NCBI GenBank assembly: GCA_900472295.1 | Contig: UCIA01000030.1 | Span: 263,940-327,939 of the forward strand | Origin: Hyphomicrobiales bacterium | Lineage (GTDB): Bacteria > Pseudomonadota > Alphaproteobacteria > Rhizobiales > Rhizobiaceae | Length of the DNA stretch: 64,000 bases | Direction of reading: 5' to 3' | Part shown: positions 26,729 to 34,692 of the stretch, one piece after another | Layout of the letters: each line of letters begins with the position of its first letter | Position numbering within the stretch: the first letter of the stretch is position 1 | Made by a program: the position numbers and the translations under genes | Notes under the pieces: model-generated | Database searches by the model: none | Told to the model about the DNA's origin: nothing | The model's input: only the letters and a program-made list of their open reading frames with translations

Positions 26729-27502
26729 ATGCCGCAGCCGCTCAAGATAGCCATAGCCGGCGCGCTCGGCCGCATGGGCCGGCAGATGGTCGAGGCCGTC
26801 GAGGCCGATCCCAGGCTGACGCTTGTCGCCCGCTTTCACAAGCCGGGCAGCGCCGGTGAGGGGCTGGTCGAGCAAGGCGAGGCGCTGTCGCTTGCCGATG
26901 TCGTCATCGACTTCACCACACCGACTGCCTCCGTCGAACTGGCAAAGACCTGTGCCACGCGCGGCGGCCCGGCGCTGATCATCGGCTCGACCGGCTTCGA
27001 GCCGGCCGAACTCGCCGGTATCGCTGAGGCAGCGAAGTCCGTCCCCATCGTGCGCTCGGGCAGTTACTCGCTGGGGCTCAACATGCTGACCGGGCTGGTC
27101 GAGCAGGCGGCGCGAGCCCTTGGTCCCGACGCCGACATCGAAATCCTGGAGGCGCATCACCGCTTCAAGGTCGATGCTCCATCGGGCACGGCGCTGATGC
27201 TGGGCGAGGCTGCTGCACGGGGACGCGGGATCAGCCTGGACGATGTGGCACAGCGCGGCCGCGATGGCGTCATCGGGCCACGCCCATCGGGCGAGATCGG
27301 CTTTGCCGTGCTGCGCGGCGGCAGCATCGTCGGCGAGCACAGCGTGAGCTTGCTGGCCGAGGGCGAGACGCTTGCGCTCTCGCATTCAGCCGGCGATCGC
27401 TCGATGTTCGCGCGCGGCGCCATCGCGGCTGCACTCTGGGTCGCCGGCCGGCCGGCCGGCGAATACGACATGCGCGACGTGCTCGGCTTCACCGCCTTTT
27501 GA
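26729..27502 (+). CDS. dapB: 4-hydroxy-tetrahydrodipicolinate reductase (DapB)
   Basis: A 257-residue NAD(P)H-dependent reductase of lysine and diaminopimelate biosynthesis. The Rossmann motif IAGALGRMGRQM is at the N-terminus, and the catalytic signature EAHHRFKVDAPSGTA, with the His-His/Lys pair, is complete. C-terminal residues match DapB (GEHSVSLLAEGE). Length is slightly below the usual 265-275. It lies downstream of the ureohydrolase and in the same direction, an unusual place for a housekeeping dapB, so a second copy elsewhere in the genome is possible. Confidence 0.87.
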   Translation: MPQPLKIAIAGALGRMGRQMVEAVEADPRLTLVARFHKPGSAGEGLVEQGEALSLADVVIDFTTPTASVELAKTCATRGGPALIIGSTGFEPAELAGIAEAAKSVPIVRSGSYSLGLNMLTGLVEQAARALGPDADIEILEAHHRFKVDAPSGTALMLGEAAARGRGISLDDVAQRGRDGVIGPRPSGEIGFAVLRGGSIVGEHSVSLLAEGETLALSHSAGDRSMFARGAIAAALWVAGRPAGEYDMRDVLGFTAF

Positions 27503-27875
27503 AATGCAACGGTAACGGCAGCGAAGGGCGGTTGCGATGGTCCTTGAGCCGCCTAATCAGTCGAGATGCTTAAGAAGCCCAACCGTTCGGCTCGATTCGT
27601 ATTGACGGATTGTATCGCGATGGTGAACGCCAAATCGGCGGCTCGAGAGTCTTTATAGCCAGTGCTATAATCTAAGTGATTGATTTCAAGTTATAAAATA
27701 GTAGTGGCTACGCTACTTCACAACTTTCAAGATCGAACCGAACGGTTCGGTTCGCACATTTTCGTGATTGGTAATGGCAGCAACACAGACCCATTTCGGG
27801 GTGGTCCGAGCGACGCGAATTCCTCCCAAGGCCACGCCACTTGACGGACAGAACTGAAAATCTGGATTACCTAAA
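27503..27875. promoter_or_regulatory. Long upstream region of the DUF680 genes with promoter and operator-like palindromes
   Basis: No gene is visible. TATAGC-CAGT-GCTATA (27652-27667) is an inverted repeat overlapping a good -10 box, TATAAT at 27666-27671. CGAACCGAACGGTTCGGTTCG (27734-27754) is a perfect 10+1+10 palindrome of the type bound by TetR-family regulators; a half-like copy, AACCGTTCGGCTCG, lies near 27583. No TetR gene is in the window. The first DUF680 start lies 120 bases downstream. Confidence 0.5.
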
Positions 27876-28112
27876 ATGACCAAAATCGCTCTTACCGCTG
27901 CTGCTATCCTCGTTGCCACCGGCACCGCTTTCGCAAGCAGCGACCACTACGGCTCTGACGGTGTCAACCAACCTGCCGTGACCGCATCCGCCGGCAACAT
28001 CGACCACAGCTATACCGCCTCGATCAGCAAGCCGGCCAGCCTCGGCGGCTTCACGATCAAGGGCGACTCGAACCAGCCGCAATCCGGCCAGGGCATCTGG
28101 GGCCGCCGCTAA
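27876..28112 (+). CDS. DUF680 family small secreted protein, copy 1
   Basis: A 78-residue protein with a clear signal peptide (MTKIALTAAAILVATGTAFA), leaving about 58 residues. The mature part is polar: SSDHYGSDGVNQPAV, a central DHSYTASISKPA and a Gly-rich end. I recognise it as the DUF680 family described from Mesorhizobium. It is almost identical to the next gene, showing a recent tandem duplication of about 291 bp. Role unknown; these proteins are likely periplasmic or surface-exposed. Confidence 0.8.
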   Translation: MTKIALTAAAILVATGTAFASSDHYGSDGVNQPAVTASAGNIDHSYTASISKPASLGGFTIKGDSNQPQSGQGIWGRR

Positions 28113-28166
28113 GCCGGCTCATCCCTGAACCGATCAGACATCAATCTCAAATCAGGAGTATTTAAA

Positions 28167-28400
28167 ATGACCAAGATCGCTCTCACCGCTGCTGCCCTTC
28201 TCGTTGCCACCGGCACCGCTTTCGCAGGCAGCGATCACTACGGCTCTGACGGTGTCAACCAGCCCGCCGTGACCGCATCCGCCGGCAACATCGACCACAG
28301 CTATACCGCCTCGATCAGCAAGCCGGCCAGCCTTGGCGGCTTCACGATCAAGGGCGACTCGAACCAGCCGCAATCCGGCCAGGGCATCTGGGGCCGTTGA
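28167..28400 (+). CDS. DUF680 family small secreted protein, copy 2
   Basis: A 77-residue near-twin of the gene at 27876, differing at only a few positions (for example Ile to Leu in the signal peptide, Ser to Gly after cleavage) and lacking the last Arg. The upstream AGGAG at about 28157 is a clear ribosome site. The two copies are 54 bases apart and probably co-transcribed, ending at the terminator at 28425. Confidence 0.8.
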   Translation: MTKIALTAAALLVATGTAFAGSDHYGSDGVNQPAVTASAGNIDHSYTASISKPASLGGFTIKGDSNQPQSGQGIWGR

Positions 28401-28424
28401 TTTCCTGAGAAATCGTCGACCACA

Positions 28425-28460
28425 AAGAGCGGTGGGCCTGGCCCGCCGCTCTTGTTTTTT
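28425..28460 (+). terminator. Rho-independent terminator after the DUF680 pair
   Basis: A 13-bp stem (28425-28437 with 28441-28453, one T-G pair) is followed by a run of T. Confidence 0.85.
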
Positions 28461-28533
28461 GTGCAGCCGGATCGGGCGTCAAAGAACCTGAATCAATTCG
28501 CCAACAGCTGGCGCCATCTCCTTGTTCGGCCGA

Positions 28534-28608
28534 GATCTTTTCAAAAGGCGATTTTGCGGTTCCCGTCTCCGGGAAGCCTGGCCTGAAATCCGAAATTTCG
28601 AAAAGATC
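28534..28608. other. Inverted repeat upstream of the third DUF680 gene
   Basis: GATCTTTTC (28534-28542) and GAAAAGATC (28600-28608) form a 9-bp inverted repeat across 57 bases, in the roughly 245-base stretch between the terminator and the third DUF680 gene. It could be a 5' untranslated structure. Nothing else is visible in this stretch. Confidence 0.3.
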
Positions 28609-28705
28609 GCCGCATCCGGGAATAAAACCCGGCCGCTGGAAGTTTGTGGCGGGAGCGGGCCATCCTCCCATGGCGCCGTTTGACCGACAAACAAGGAATA
28701 CTGAA

Positions 28706-28930
28706 ATGACCAGGATTACTCTGACGGCCATGGCCGTCCTAGCGGCGACGGCCATGGCCTTTGCCGGCGACCACCATGACGGCGGCGGCAGCGGCCACTA
28801 TGGCTCGGACGATTGGCAGCAGCCATTTGTAAAATCGACGACGACCACGGCTTCGATCAAGAAGCCGGTCCAGCCGGTCCAGGAACCGGTCGGGCCGGGC
28901 AGCGATAGGCACCGCGCCGGCAACCGCTGA
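28706..28930 (+). CDS. DUF680 family small secreted protein, copy 3 (diverged)
   Basis: 74 residues with the same type of signal peptide (MTRITLTAMAVLAATAMAFA) but a diverged mature part: DHHDGGGSGHYGSDDWQQP, a Thr/Ser run and KKPVQPVQEPVGPG. The shared GHYGSD/DHYGSD element links it to the tandem pair. It has its own terminator and a 305-base upstream space, so it is a separate transcript. Histidine- and aspartate-rich start of the mature protein might bind metal; this is only a guess. Confidence 0.72.
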   Translation: MTRITLTAMAVLAATAMAFAGDHHDGGGSGHYGSDDWQQPFVKSTTTTASIKKPVQPVQEPVGPGSDRHRAGNR

Positions 28931-28950
28931 GCGCATTTAGAAAACCAGAG

Positions 28951-28981
28951 AGCGGCGGGCTGGGGCCGCCGCTTTTGTTTT
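28951..28981 (+). terminator. Rho-independent terminator after the third DUF680 gene
   Basis: AGCGGCGG (28951-28958) pairs with CCGCCGCT (28966-28973), followed by TTTGTTTT. It faces the convergent sixA gene. Confidence 0.75.
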
Positions 28982-28989
28982 AGCGTGCG

Positions 28990-29520
28990 TTAGCCAAAAT
29001 CCTTCGGCCTGATGCCCAAATCCTTCGGCCTGATGCAATGCGTCAGCCTGGCACCATCGAAGGCAAGATCGGCCCAATCCGCTTCCACCGCGAAACGGGC
29101 GAGTGCGGCAGTCGGGAATTTCGCTTCGACTGTCTTGAACGCGTCCGCGTTCGATCCGGCGTCCGCCAGTCGCACAGCTAGGTGCTGCAGGCCGGGATTG
29201 TGGCCGATCACGATCAGCGTCGTGGCATTCGCCTGTCGCACCCGTGTCAGGATCGTCGCCGCCGATGCTTCGTAAAGCGTCTCGGCAAATTCCGCCGGCA
29301 CGTGTTCAGGCAACTCCGCCGCGACCAGCTGCCAGGTTTCGCGCGTACGAAGCGCCGGCGACACCAGCGCCAGATCCGGCAGCCAGCCGCGCCGGACAAG
29401 CTCGCACCCCATCAGCGGCGCCATCTTCAGCCCGCGCGGCCCGAGCGGGCGGTCGAAATCATCGAGCCTGGGGTCATCCCAACTCGACTTGGCGTGGCGC
29501 AGCAGGAGCAGGTGTTTCAT
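28990..29520 (-). CDS. sixA: Phosphohistidine phosphatase SixA-like
   Basis: A 176-residue histidine-phosphatase-superfamily protein. LLLLRHAKSSWDD contains the catalytic RHA motif and GHNPGLQ carries the second histidine, as in SixA, which removes phosphate from histidine-containing phosphotransfer proteins. ATG at 29520 has GAGG upstream and lies 5 bases after the hicB-like stop, so it may be the last gene of a three-gene transcript. A 21-bp tandem duplication at the 3' end repeats the heptad IRPKDLG/IRPKDFG at the C-terminus. Confidence 0.85.
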   Translation of the reverse strand: MKHLLLLRHAKSSWDDPRLDDFDRPLGPRGLKMAPLMGCELVRRGWLPDLALVSPALRTRETWQLVAAELPEHVPAEFAETLYEASAATILTRVRQANATTLIVIGHNPGLQHLAVRLADAGSNADAFKTVEAKFPTAALARFAVEADWADLAFDGARLTHCIRPKDLGIRPKDFG

Positions 29521-29525
29521 CCGCC

Positions 29526-29867
29526 TCAAGCGATCTGCTTTTCGGCGGCCTCACGCAAGACCTCTTCCCCCCACTGGTTCAGGCTCTTGCCAGCGACTTC
29601 CGCGGCCAGTGCGACTTTCGAGTGGACCGACGGATCGACGCGCAGCATGAGATTTCCGGAATATGGTTTTTGCGGCGATTTGCCGATTTTTGCGCAGGTC
29701 TCGACATAGTCGTCGACAGCCTCATGGAAGGCTGCTTTCAGCCCCGCGACAGTTTCAGAATGGAACGATACACCGTCGCGAATTCCGGCAATCCGGCCAA
29801 AGAAAATCTCGTCGTCATCGTCATAGTCGACGCGGGCGGAATAGCCCTTGTAGGTCATCGCATTCAT
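29526..29867 (-). CDS. hicB: HicB-family antitoxin
   Basis: 113 residues. The N-terminal half (YKGYSARVDYDDDDEIFFGRIAGI, then SETVAGLKAAFHEAVDDYV) is the degenerate RNase H-like fold of HicB, and the C-terminal half (LRVDPSVHSKVALAAEVAGKSLNQW) is a ribbon-helix-helix DNA-binding domain. It should neutralise the toxin encoded upstream and repress the operon. Start ATG at 29867 overlaps the hicA-like stop by 4 bases. A second Met three residues later is an alternative. Confidence 0.88.
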   Translation of the reverse strand: MNAMTYKGYSARVDYDDDDEIFFGRIAGIRDGVSFHSETVAGLKAAFHEAVDDYVETCAKIGKSPQKPYSGNLMLRVDPSVHSKVALAAEVAGKSLNQWGEEVLREAAEKQIA

Positions 29868-30118
29868 GGCTTCACTCCGATCCTCGACAGGAATTGGCGA
29901 GCATCTCTCACCTGGTATCGTTTCGCTTCCTTGGACGGGTGCGGCCTGTGGAAGGTCTCGACCTCGCCCTTGAACACAAAACGCACGCGCGAGCCGCTTC
30001 CTTCGATCATCTGGCAACCGACCGCGATCAGCAAGGTTTCGATGGCGATCCATTCGATGCTGCCTGAAACTGGATCGGTGAATATGGCCCTGAGCACACG
30101 CTTGTGCTTGCTGTTCAT
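29864..30118 (-). CDS. hicA: HicA-family toxin (mRNA interferase)
   Basis: 84 residues, first gene of the hicAB pair. It carries the double-stranded-RNA-binding-like HicA layout: an N-terminal helix, EGSGSRVRFVFKG, then the conserved FHRPHPSKE segment with histidine and the closing helix VRDARQFLSRIG. Typical HicA has the catalytic His in a GSH motif; here that position reads GSGSR, so the usual catalytic histidine may be missing while HRPHP is retained. The toxin might therefore be weakened, or this belongs to a HicA subtype. Confidence 0.82.
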   Translation of the reverse strand: MNSKHKRVLRAIFTDPVSGSIEWIAIETLLIAVGCQMIEGSGSRVRFVFKGEVETFHRPHPSKEAKRYQVRDARQFLSRIGVKP

Positions 30119-30177
30119 GCAAGCACAAATAGATAGGTGTGGCTGGAAATGCAATCAAATTGTGATTGCATAAGTGC

Positions 30178-30885
30178 CTAGGGCGTGATCCGCGCCAACT
30201 GCTCGAGATCGCGTTCCTCACGCAGCGGGTCGGGCGCCATCACCACGGACGTTCCGTTTTCGGCATCGTCGGCGAAATGCGCCAAAACGGTGCGGCCACC
30301 TTCCATGCGCGCCTTGCCGTCGGCGACCAGCCCGAGCGCAAGCGCATAGAGACGGTGCTCGGCCTTCAGCACACGAGCGGCCAGCGTGTCCTCATTGTCG
30401 CCGACCATTACCGGCACCGCGGCCTGCGCGATGATCGGGCCGTCATCCATCTCGGGCGTGACGAAATGCACCGTGCAGCCGTGGATGCGCATGCCGGCGC
30501 GCAGCGCGCGCGCATGCGTGTCGAGGCCCTTGAAGGCCGGCAGCAGGGCAGGGTGGATGTTAAGCATCCGCCCTTGCCACTTCTCGACCAGGCCGCGCGA
30601 AAGGATCCGCAAATAGCCGGCCAGCGCCACGATCTCGGCGTTGAAGGAAACCAGGGCAGCGTCGATCGCCGCATCATGGGCGTCCTTGCTGGCATGGTCG
30701 GAACGCACGATGACCTTGGTCGGGATACCACGCGCGGCTGCGATGCCGAGGCCGGCAGCGTTCACCCGGTCGGAGATGACGCCGATGATCTCGGCAGGAT
30801 AGGCCGGATCGCTCGCCGCCGCGATCAGCGCGGTCATGTTGGAGCCGCGCCCCGAGATCAAGACAACCGTGCGTTTCCTGCTCAT
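30178..30885 (-). CDS. purN: Phosphoribosylglycinamide formyltransferase
   Basis: A 235-residue enzyme adding a formyl group from 10-formyl-THF to GAR in purine synthesis. Signature elements are SGRGSNMTALI at the N-terminus, LAGYLRIL, the catalytic NIHPALLPAFKG and CTVHFV. The C-terminal extension (about 30 residues beyond E. coli PurN) is common in alphaproteobacteria. Its start overlaps the purM stop by 4 bases, so the two are one operon. Confidence 0.95.
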   Translation of the reverse strand: MSRKRTVVLISGRGSNMTALIAAASDPAYPAEIIGVISDRVNAAGLGIAAARGIPTKVIVRSDHASKDAHDAAIDAALVSFNAEIVALAGYLRILSRGLVEKWQGRMLNIHPALLPAFKGLDTHARALRAGMRIHGCTVHFVTPEMDDGPIIAQAAVPVMVGDNEDTLAARVLKAEHRLYALALGLVADGKARMEGGRTVLAHFADDAENGTSVVMAPDPLREERDLEQLARITP

Positions 30886-31961
30886 AGGCCGATCGAGCCC
30901 CGATAGATGACGCCGGCGTCGCGGCGCGGCACGATGCGGCCGATCGGCGTCACCGTCTCGCCGGCCTCCTGCAGCACGGCGGCGACCTGCGCCGCCTGGC
31001 CCGAGGCGACGACGAGGATCATGCCGATGCCGCAGTTGAAGGTGCGCATCATCTCTTCCGGCGCCACGCCGCCGGTTTTCGCCAGCCAGGAGAAAACAGG
31101 CGGCACATCGATGGCATTGAGGTCGAGCTCGGCGGAAAAGTCCTTCGGCAGCACCCTCGGAATATTTTCGGGGAAGCCGCCGCCGGTGATGTGGGCCAGC
31201 GCCTTGATGCCGTGCGTGCCGCGGATCGCCTTGAGGATCGACTTGACGTAGATGCGGGTCGGCTCGAGCAGCGCCTCGGCCAGCGTCGCCTCATCGTTGA
31301 ACGGCGCCGGATCGCTCCAGGCAAGGCCGCTGGTGGCAACGATGCGGCGCACCAGCGAAAAGCCGTTCGAATGCAGGCCCGACGAGGCCAGGCCCAGCAG
31401 CACGTCGCCCTCGACGATGTCGTCGGTCGGCAGCAGCTGGCCGCGCTCGGCCGCACCCACGGCAAAGCCGGCAAGGTCGTAGTCGTTGCCATGATACATG
31501 CCGGGCATTTCGGCCGTCTCGCCGCCGATCAGCGCACAGCCGGCCAGCCGGCATCCCTGAGCGATACCACCGACAATCGAAGCGCCCTGGTCGGGGTCGA
31601 GCTTGCCGGTGGCGAAGTAGTCGAGGAAGAAAAGCGGCTCGGCGCCTTGCACGACGATATCGTTGACGCACATGGCGACAAGGTCGATGCCGATCGTGTC
31701 GTGCTTGCCGGCATCGATGGCGATTTTCAGCTTGGTGCCGACGCCGTCATTGGCGGCAACCAGCACCGGATCGGTGAAGCCCGCCGCCTTGAGGTCGAAC
31801 AGGCCGCCAAAGCCGCCGATCTCGCCATCGGCGCCCGGTCGGCGCGTCGCGCGTACCAGCGGCTTGATCTTCTCGACCATGAGGTTGCCGGCATCGATGT
31901 CGACACCCGCCTCGGCGTAAGTGAGCCCGTTCTTGCGCTTGGCCTGGTCGCCCTTGCTCAT
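30882..31961 (-). CDS. purM: Phosphoribosylformylglycinamidine cyclo-ligase (AIR synthetase)
   Basis: About 359 residues, closing the imidazole ring of AIR using ATP. The N-terminus GLTYAEAGVDIDAG, DGVGTKLKIA, the ATP-site LIGGETAEMPGMY and GLHSNGFSLVR are diagnostic. ATG at 31961 gives the standard length; an upstream start at 32000 adds 13 residues. It is upstream of purN and presumably driven from the 32.0 kb intergenic region, where 275 bases before the next gene show no other feature. Confidence 0.95.
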   Translation of the reverse strand: MSKGDQAKRKNGLTYAEAGVDIDAGNLMVEKIKPLVRATRRPGADGEIGGFGGLFDLKAAGFTDPVLVAANDGVGTKLKIAIDAGKHDTIGIDLVAMCVNDIVVQGAEPLFFLDYFATGKLDPDQGASIVGGIAQGCRLAGCALIGGETAEMPGMYHGNDYDLAGFAVGAAERGQLLPTDDIVEGDVLLGLASSGLHSNGFSLVRRIVATSGLAWSDPAPFNDEATLAEALLEPTRIYVKSILKAIRGTHGIKALAHITGGGFPENIPRVLPKDFSAELDLNAIDVPPVFSWLAKTGGVAPEEMMRTFNCGIGMILVVASGQAAQVAAVLQEAGETVTPIGRIVPRRDAGVIYRGSIGL

Positions 31962-32236
31962 CGTCGGCGCATCCCTGTTTCCCTTGGCGGCTCTTCGCAT
32001 GAATGGTTTCGGGGGGCAAGGATGACGACGGGAGCCATGCCGTTTGGCGCGACAAAAGCGTGGATATTTTTAGCGCGAGTGTGCCGTGAAGGCTCGTTCG
32101 AATTCAGCCGGGAAAAATTGCAAACAAATCAGCATATTCGCCTCACAAAGGTGCGCTCTGTCTACTGATGTTGAGGCTCGGATATCAGCCAGCAAAAATT
32201 GTCAGCATGTGCTGGAGTGCAACGAAGGGCCAGCAT

Positions 32237-32873
32237 TTGAAATATGTTTCGTTAGTTTCTTGGACGGCAATCGCTGTACTGATAGCCTGTAACTCGTGGA
32301 AGTCGAATATGACGAGTTCGGCGACAGTCAGGTTGGAACCTGCAGGTTTAAGCCAGACCTATACCGTCTCATGGGGCTGGGGAATGAGCGAGAAATTCAG
32401 CCTCGCACCTGATGGCGCATGGCTCCCCGGGCCGTCTAGCGGGTGGGTTGAAATCTGGAAAAGACCGTATAATTCGGGGCTGGCGCTTTATCGTTCCGTC
32501 GATGACGGAAAATTACTATCTAGGTCTGGGCCATCGGCTATTCACATTCGAGCCTTCCTCAGGGGTGTTGAAACCTAGCTGCAATCCTGAAACCCTCCCA
32601 ACGCGCACACCGCTTGGCGCGCGGCTGTTGAATCTCAGCCGAACAGAGCGGGAAGCAGCAGATCCGGGCGCACAGGAGCGCTTCGGGTACATCGAACCTG
32701 ATCAAAGCGGGCCTGTCCCACAGGCGCCGCCAGTGTCGAAGTACTATACGAACCTCGTCTATCTCGGGAAGTTCGGACTGACGAGAGCGAAGGGGCGCGG
32801 TGGTTCGGCCGGATTCATTCCCGCGACCCAAGGCGCGGAGACACGACTCGGGCTGGAGCCGTCTTGCGGCTGA
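32237..32873 (+). pseudogene. Frameshifted hypothetical lipoprotein
   Basis: A TTG start at 32237, with AAGGG upstream, opens a lipoprotein signal (KYVSLVSWTAIAVLIACNS, lipobox LIAC). The frame continues WGWGMSEKFSLAPDGAW to about 32508. There, at GACGGAAAATTAC, the sensible continuation (NYYLGLGHRLFTFEPSSGV) lies in the next frame, consistent with one extra A in the run of four. That second frame stays open to 32873. The distal part is of uncertain coding value. No family recognised. Confidence 0.45.
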
Positions 32874-32961
32874 CCTGTCCGCTGCGGCCGTGAATGAACA
32901 AACGGTCCTTGCGCCTGCCGGGTAGACCGCTCATGTATCTCTCGACAACCCACATCGGGAC

Positions 32962-33525
32962 ATGCCTGTGACCATTCCCAACCTGATCACGATCATGCGC
33001 TTCGTGCTGGTGCCGGCCGTGGTGCTGGCGATGCTGAATATGCGCTGGGACTGGGCCTTTGCCGGCTTTCTCGTCGCCGGCATTTCCGATGGCGTCGACG
33101 GCTACATCGCCCGCCGTTTCAACCAGCATTCTAAACTCGGCGCCTATCTCGACCCGATGGCCGACAAGGTGCTTCTGGTGTCGGTGTTCGTGGTCATGGG
33201 CTTCATCGGCGAGCTGCCGCTGTGGCTGGTGGTGACCATGGTGTCGCGCGATGCGCTGATCATCTGCGCCGTGCTTTTGTCCACCGTCATGGCGCATCCG
33301 GTCGAGATGAAGCCGCTCTACGTGTCGAAGGCCAACACCGCCGCCCAGATCGTGCTGGCGGCCGTCGTGCTGGGCGAACTTGCCCTTGGCCTCCACCTCG
33401 ACCCGCTGAGGCCCGCGCTCATAATCCTGTCCGGGGTCTTGACCGTGGCTTCGGCCGCGGCCTATCTCGTGGCTTGGTTGAGGCATATGAGCGGCTATGG
33501 CGAAGGCTCCACCCCGGGTAGTTGA
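32962..33525 (+). CDS. CDP-alcohol phosphatidyltransferase family (PgsA/cardiolipin synthase-like)
   Basis: A 187-residue membrane protein. The family signature DG-x2-AR-x8-G-x3-D-x3-D is seen in DGVDGYIARRFNQHSKLGAY followed by LDPMADK, and hydrophobic helices make up most of the rest. It joins CDP-diacylglycerol to an alcohol such as glycerol-3-phosphate. It heads an operon with the AI-2E transporter (29-base overlap) and hdaA, an arrangement I associate with Rhizobiales. Which phospholipid it makes cannot be read from the sequence. Confidence 0.88.
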   Translation: MPVTIPNLITIMRFVLVPAVVLAMLNMRWDWAFAGFLVAGISDGVDGYIARRFNQHSKLGAYLDPMADKVLLVSVFVVMGFIGELPLWLVVTMVSRDALIICAVLLSTVMAHPVEMKPLYVSKANTAAQIVLAAVVLGELALGLHLDPLRPALIILSGVLTVASAAAYLVAWLRHMSGYGEGSTPGS

Positions 33526-34690
33526 CAACAGCGCCGCGACTGCAGCGCTGGCTGAGGCGGCTGCGTCCCTGGCGTTTCGCCGCCAGATCTTCTTCTGGCT
33601 GGGAACCGCCGTCTTCCTGGCGCTGTTCCTCTACATCTTCTCCGACATTCTGTTGCCGTTCGTCGCCGGCATGGTGCTCGCCTATTTCCTCGATCCGGTC
33701 GCCGACCGGCTGCAGCGCCTCGGCCTGTCCCGGCTGATGGCGACGATTGTCATCCTGGTTACCTTCATCGTCATATTGGTGCTGGCCTTCGTCATCCTGG
33801 TTCCGGTGCTGGCAACGCAGATGGCCGATTTCGCCGGCAAGCTGCCGGAATATCTGACCCGGCTGCAGTCGCTGATCACCTCCTTCGATCCGAAATGGCT
33901 GGAGCAGAAATTCGGCGTCAACGCCGATGGCCTGCGCGACGGGTTGAATTCGTTGCTGACTTCGGGCTTCGGCCTGCTGAGCACCGTGTTTACATCGATT
34001 TGGAGCTCGGGCGTGGCGCTGGTTTCGGTGGTCAGCCTGTTCGTGGTCACCCCGGTTGTCGCCTTCTACATGCTGCTCGACTGGGACCGCATGGTGGCGG
34101 TCATCGACAGCTGGGTGCCGCGCGACTATGTCAGTACTGTCAGGGCGATCTCTCGGGACATTAACACCGCGACCGCCGGCTTCGTGCGCGGCCAGGGCAC
34201 GCTTTGCCTGGTGCTCGGCGCCATGTATGCCACCGGCCTTACGCTGACCGGGTTGAATTTCGCCATCCTGATCGGCTTCTTCGCCGGGCTGATCTCCTTC
34301 ATTCCCTATGTCGGCTCCCTCACCGGCCTGGTGCTGGCCGTCGGCGTCGCCTTCGTCCAGTTCTGGCCGGACTGGACCATGGTGGCGGCGGTGGCGGGCG
34401 TGTTCGTCGTCGGCCAGTTCATCGAGGGCAACATCCTGCAGCCCAGGCTGGTCGGCAAAAGCGTCGGCCTGCATCCGGTGTGGCTGATGTTCGCGCTGTT
34501 TGCCTTCGGTGTCCTGTTCGGCTTCGTCGGCCTGCTGATTGCCGTGCCCGCTTCGGCCGCCGTGGCCGTACTGGTACGTTTTGCCATTGCACGATATCTC
34601 GAATCGCCGCTCTACAAGGGCCACGCCACCGAGCCCGTGCCGCCGCTGCCCGCCGATCGCGGCGGCGGCCGCCGCGCACCGCGCGGCTGA
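33497..34690 (+). CDS. AI-2E/PerM-family membrane transporter
   Basis: A 397-residue protein with about eight transmembrane helices. The N-terminus ILLPFVAGMVLAYFLDPVAD and the C-terminal GFFAGLISFIPYVGSLTG and EGNILQPRLVGKSVGLHPVW are the family signature (UPF0118/PerM). Members include the TqsA exporter and Na+/H+ antiporter-like proteins. It overlaps the phosphatidyltransferase gene and is followed 2 bases later by hdaA. Confidence 0.92.
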   Translation: MAKAPPRVVDNSAATAALAEAAASLAFRRQIFFWLGTAVFLALFLYIFSDILLPFVAGMVLAYFLDPVADRLQRLGLSRLMATIVILVTFIVILVLAFVILVPVLATQMADFAGKLPEYLTRLQSLITSFDPKWLEQKFGVNADGLRDGLNSLLTSGFGLLSTVFTSIWSSGVALVSVVSLFVVTPVVAFYMLLDWDRMVAVIDSWVPRDYVSTVRAISRDINTATAGFVRGQGTLCLVLGAMYATGLTLTGLNFAILIGFFAGLISFIPYVGSLTGLVLAVGVAFVQFWPDWTMVAAVAGVFVVGQFIEGNILQPRLVGKSVGLHPVWLMFALFAFGVLFGFVGLLIAVPASAAVAVLVRFAIARYLESPLYKGHATEPVPPLPADRGGGRRAPRG

Positions 34691-34692
34691 AC

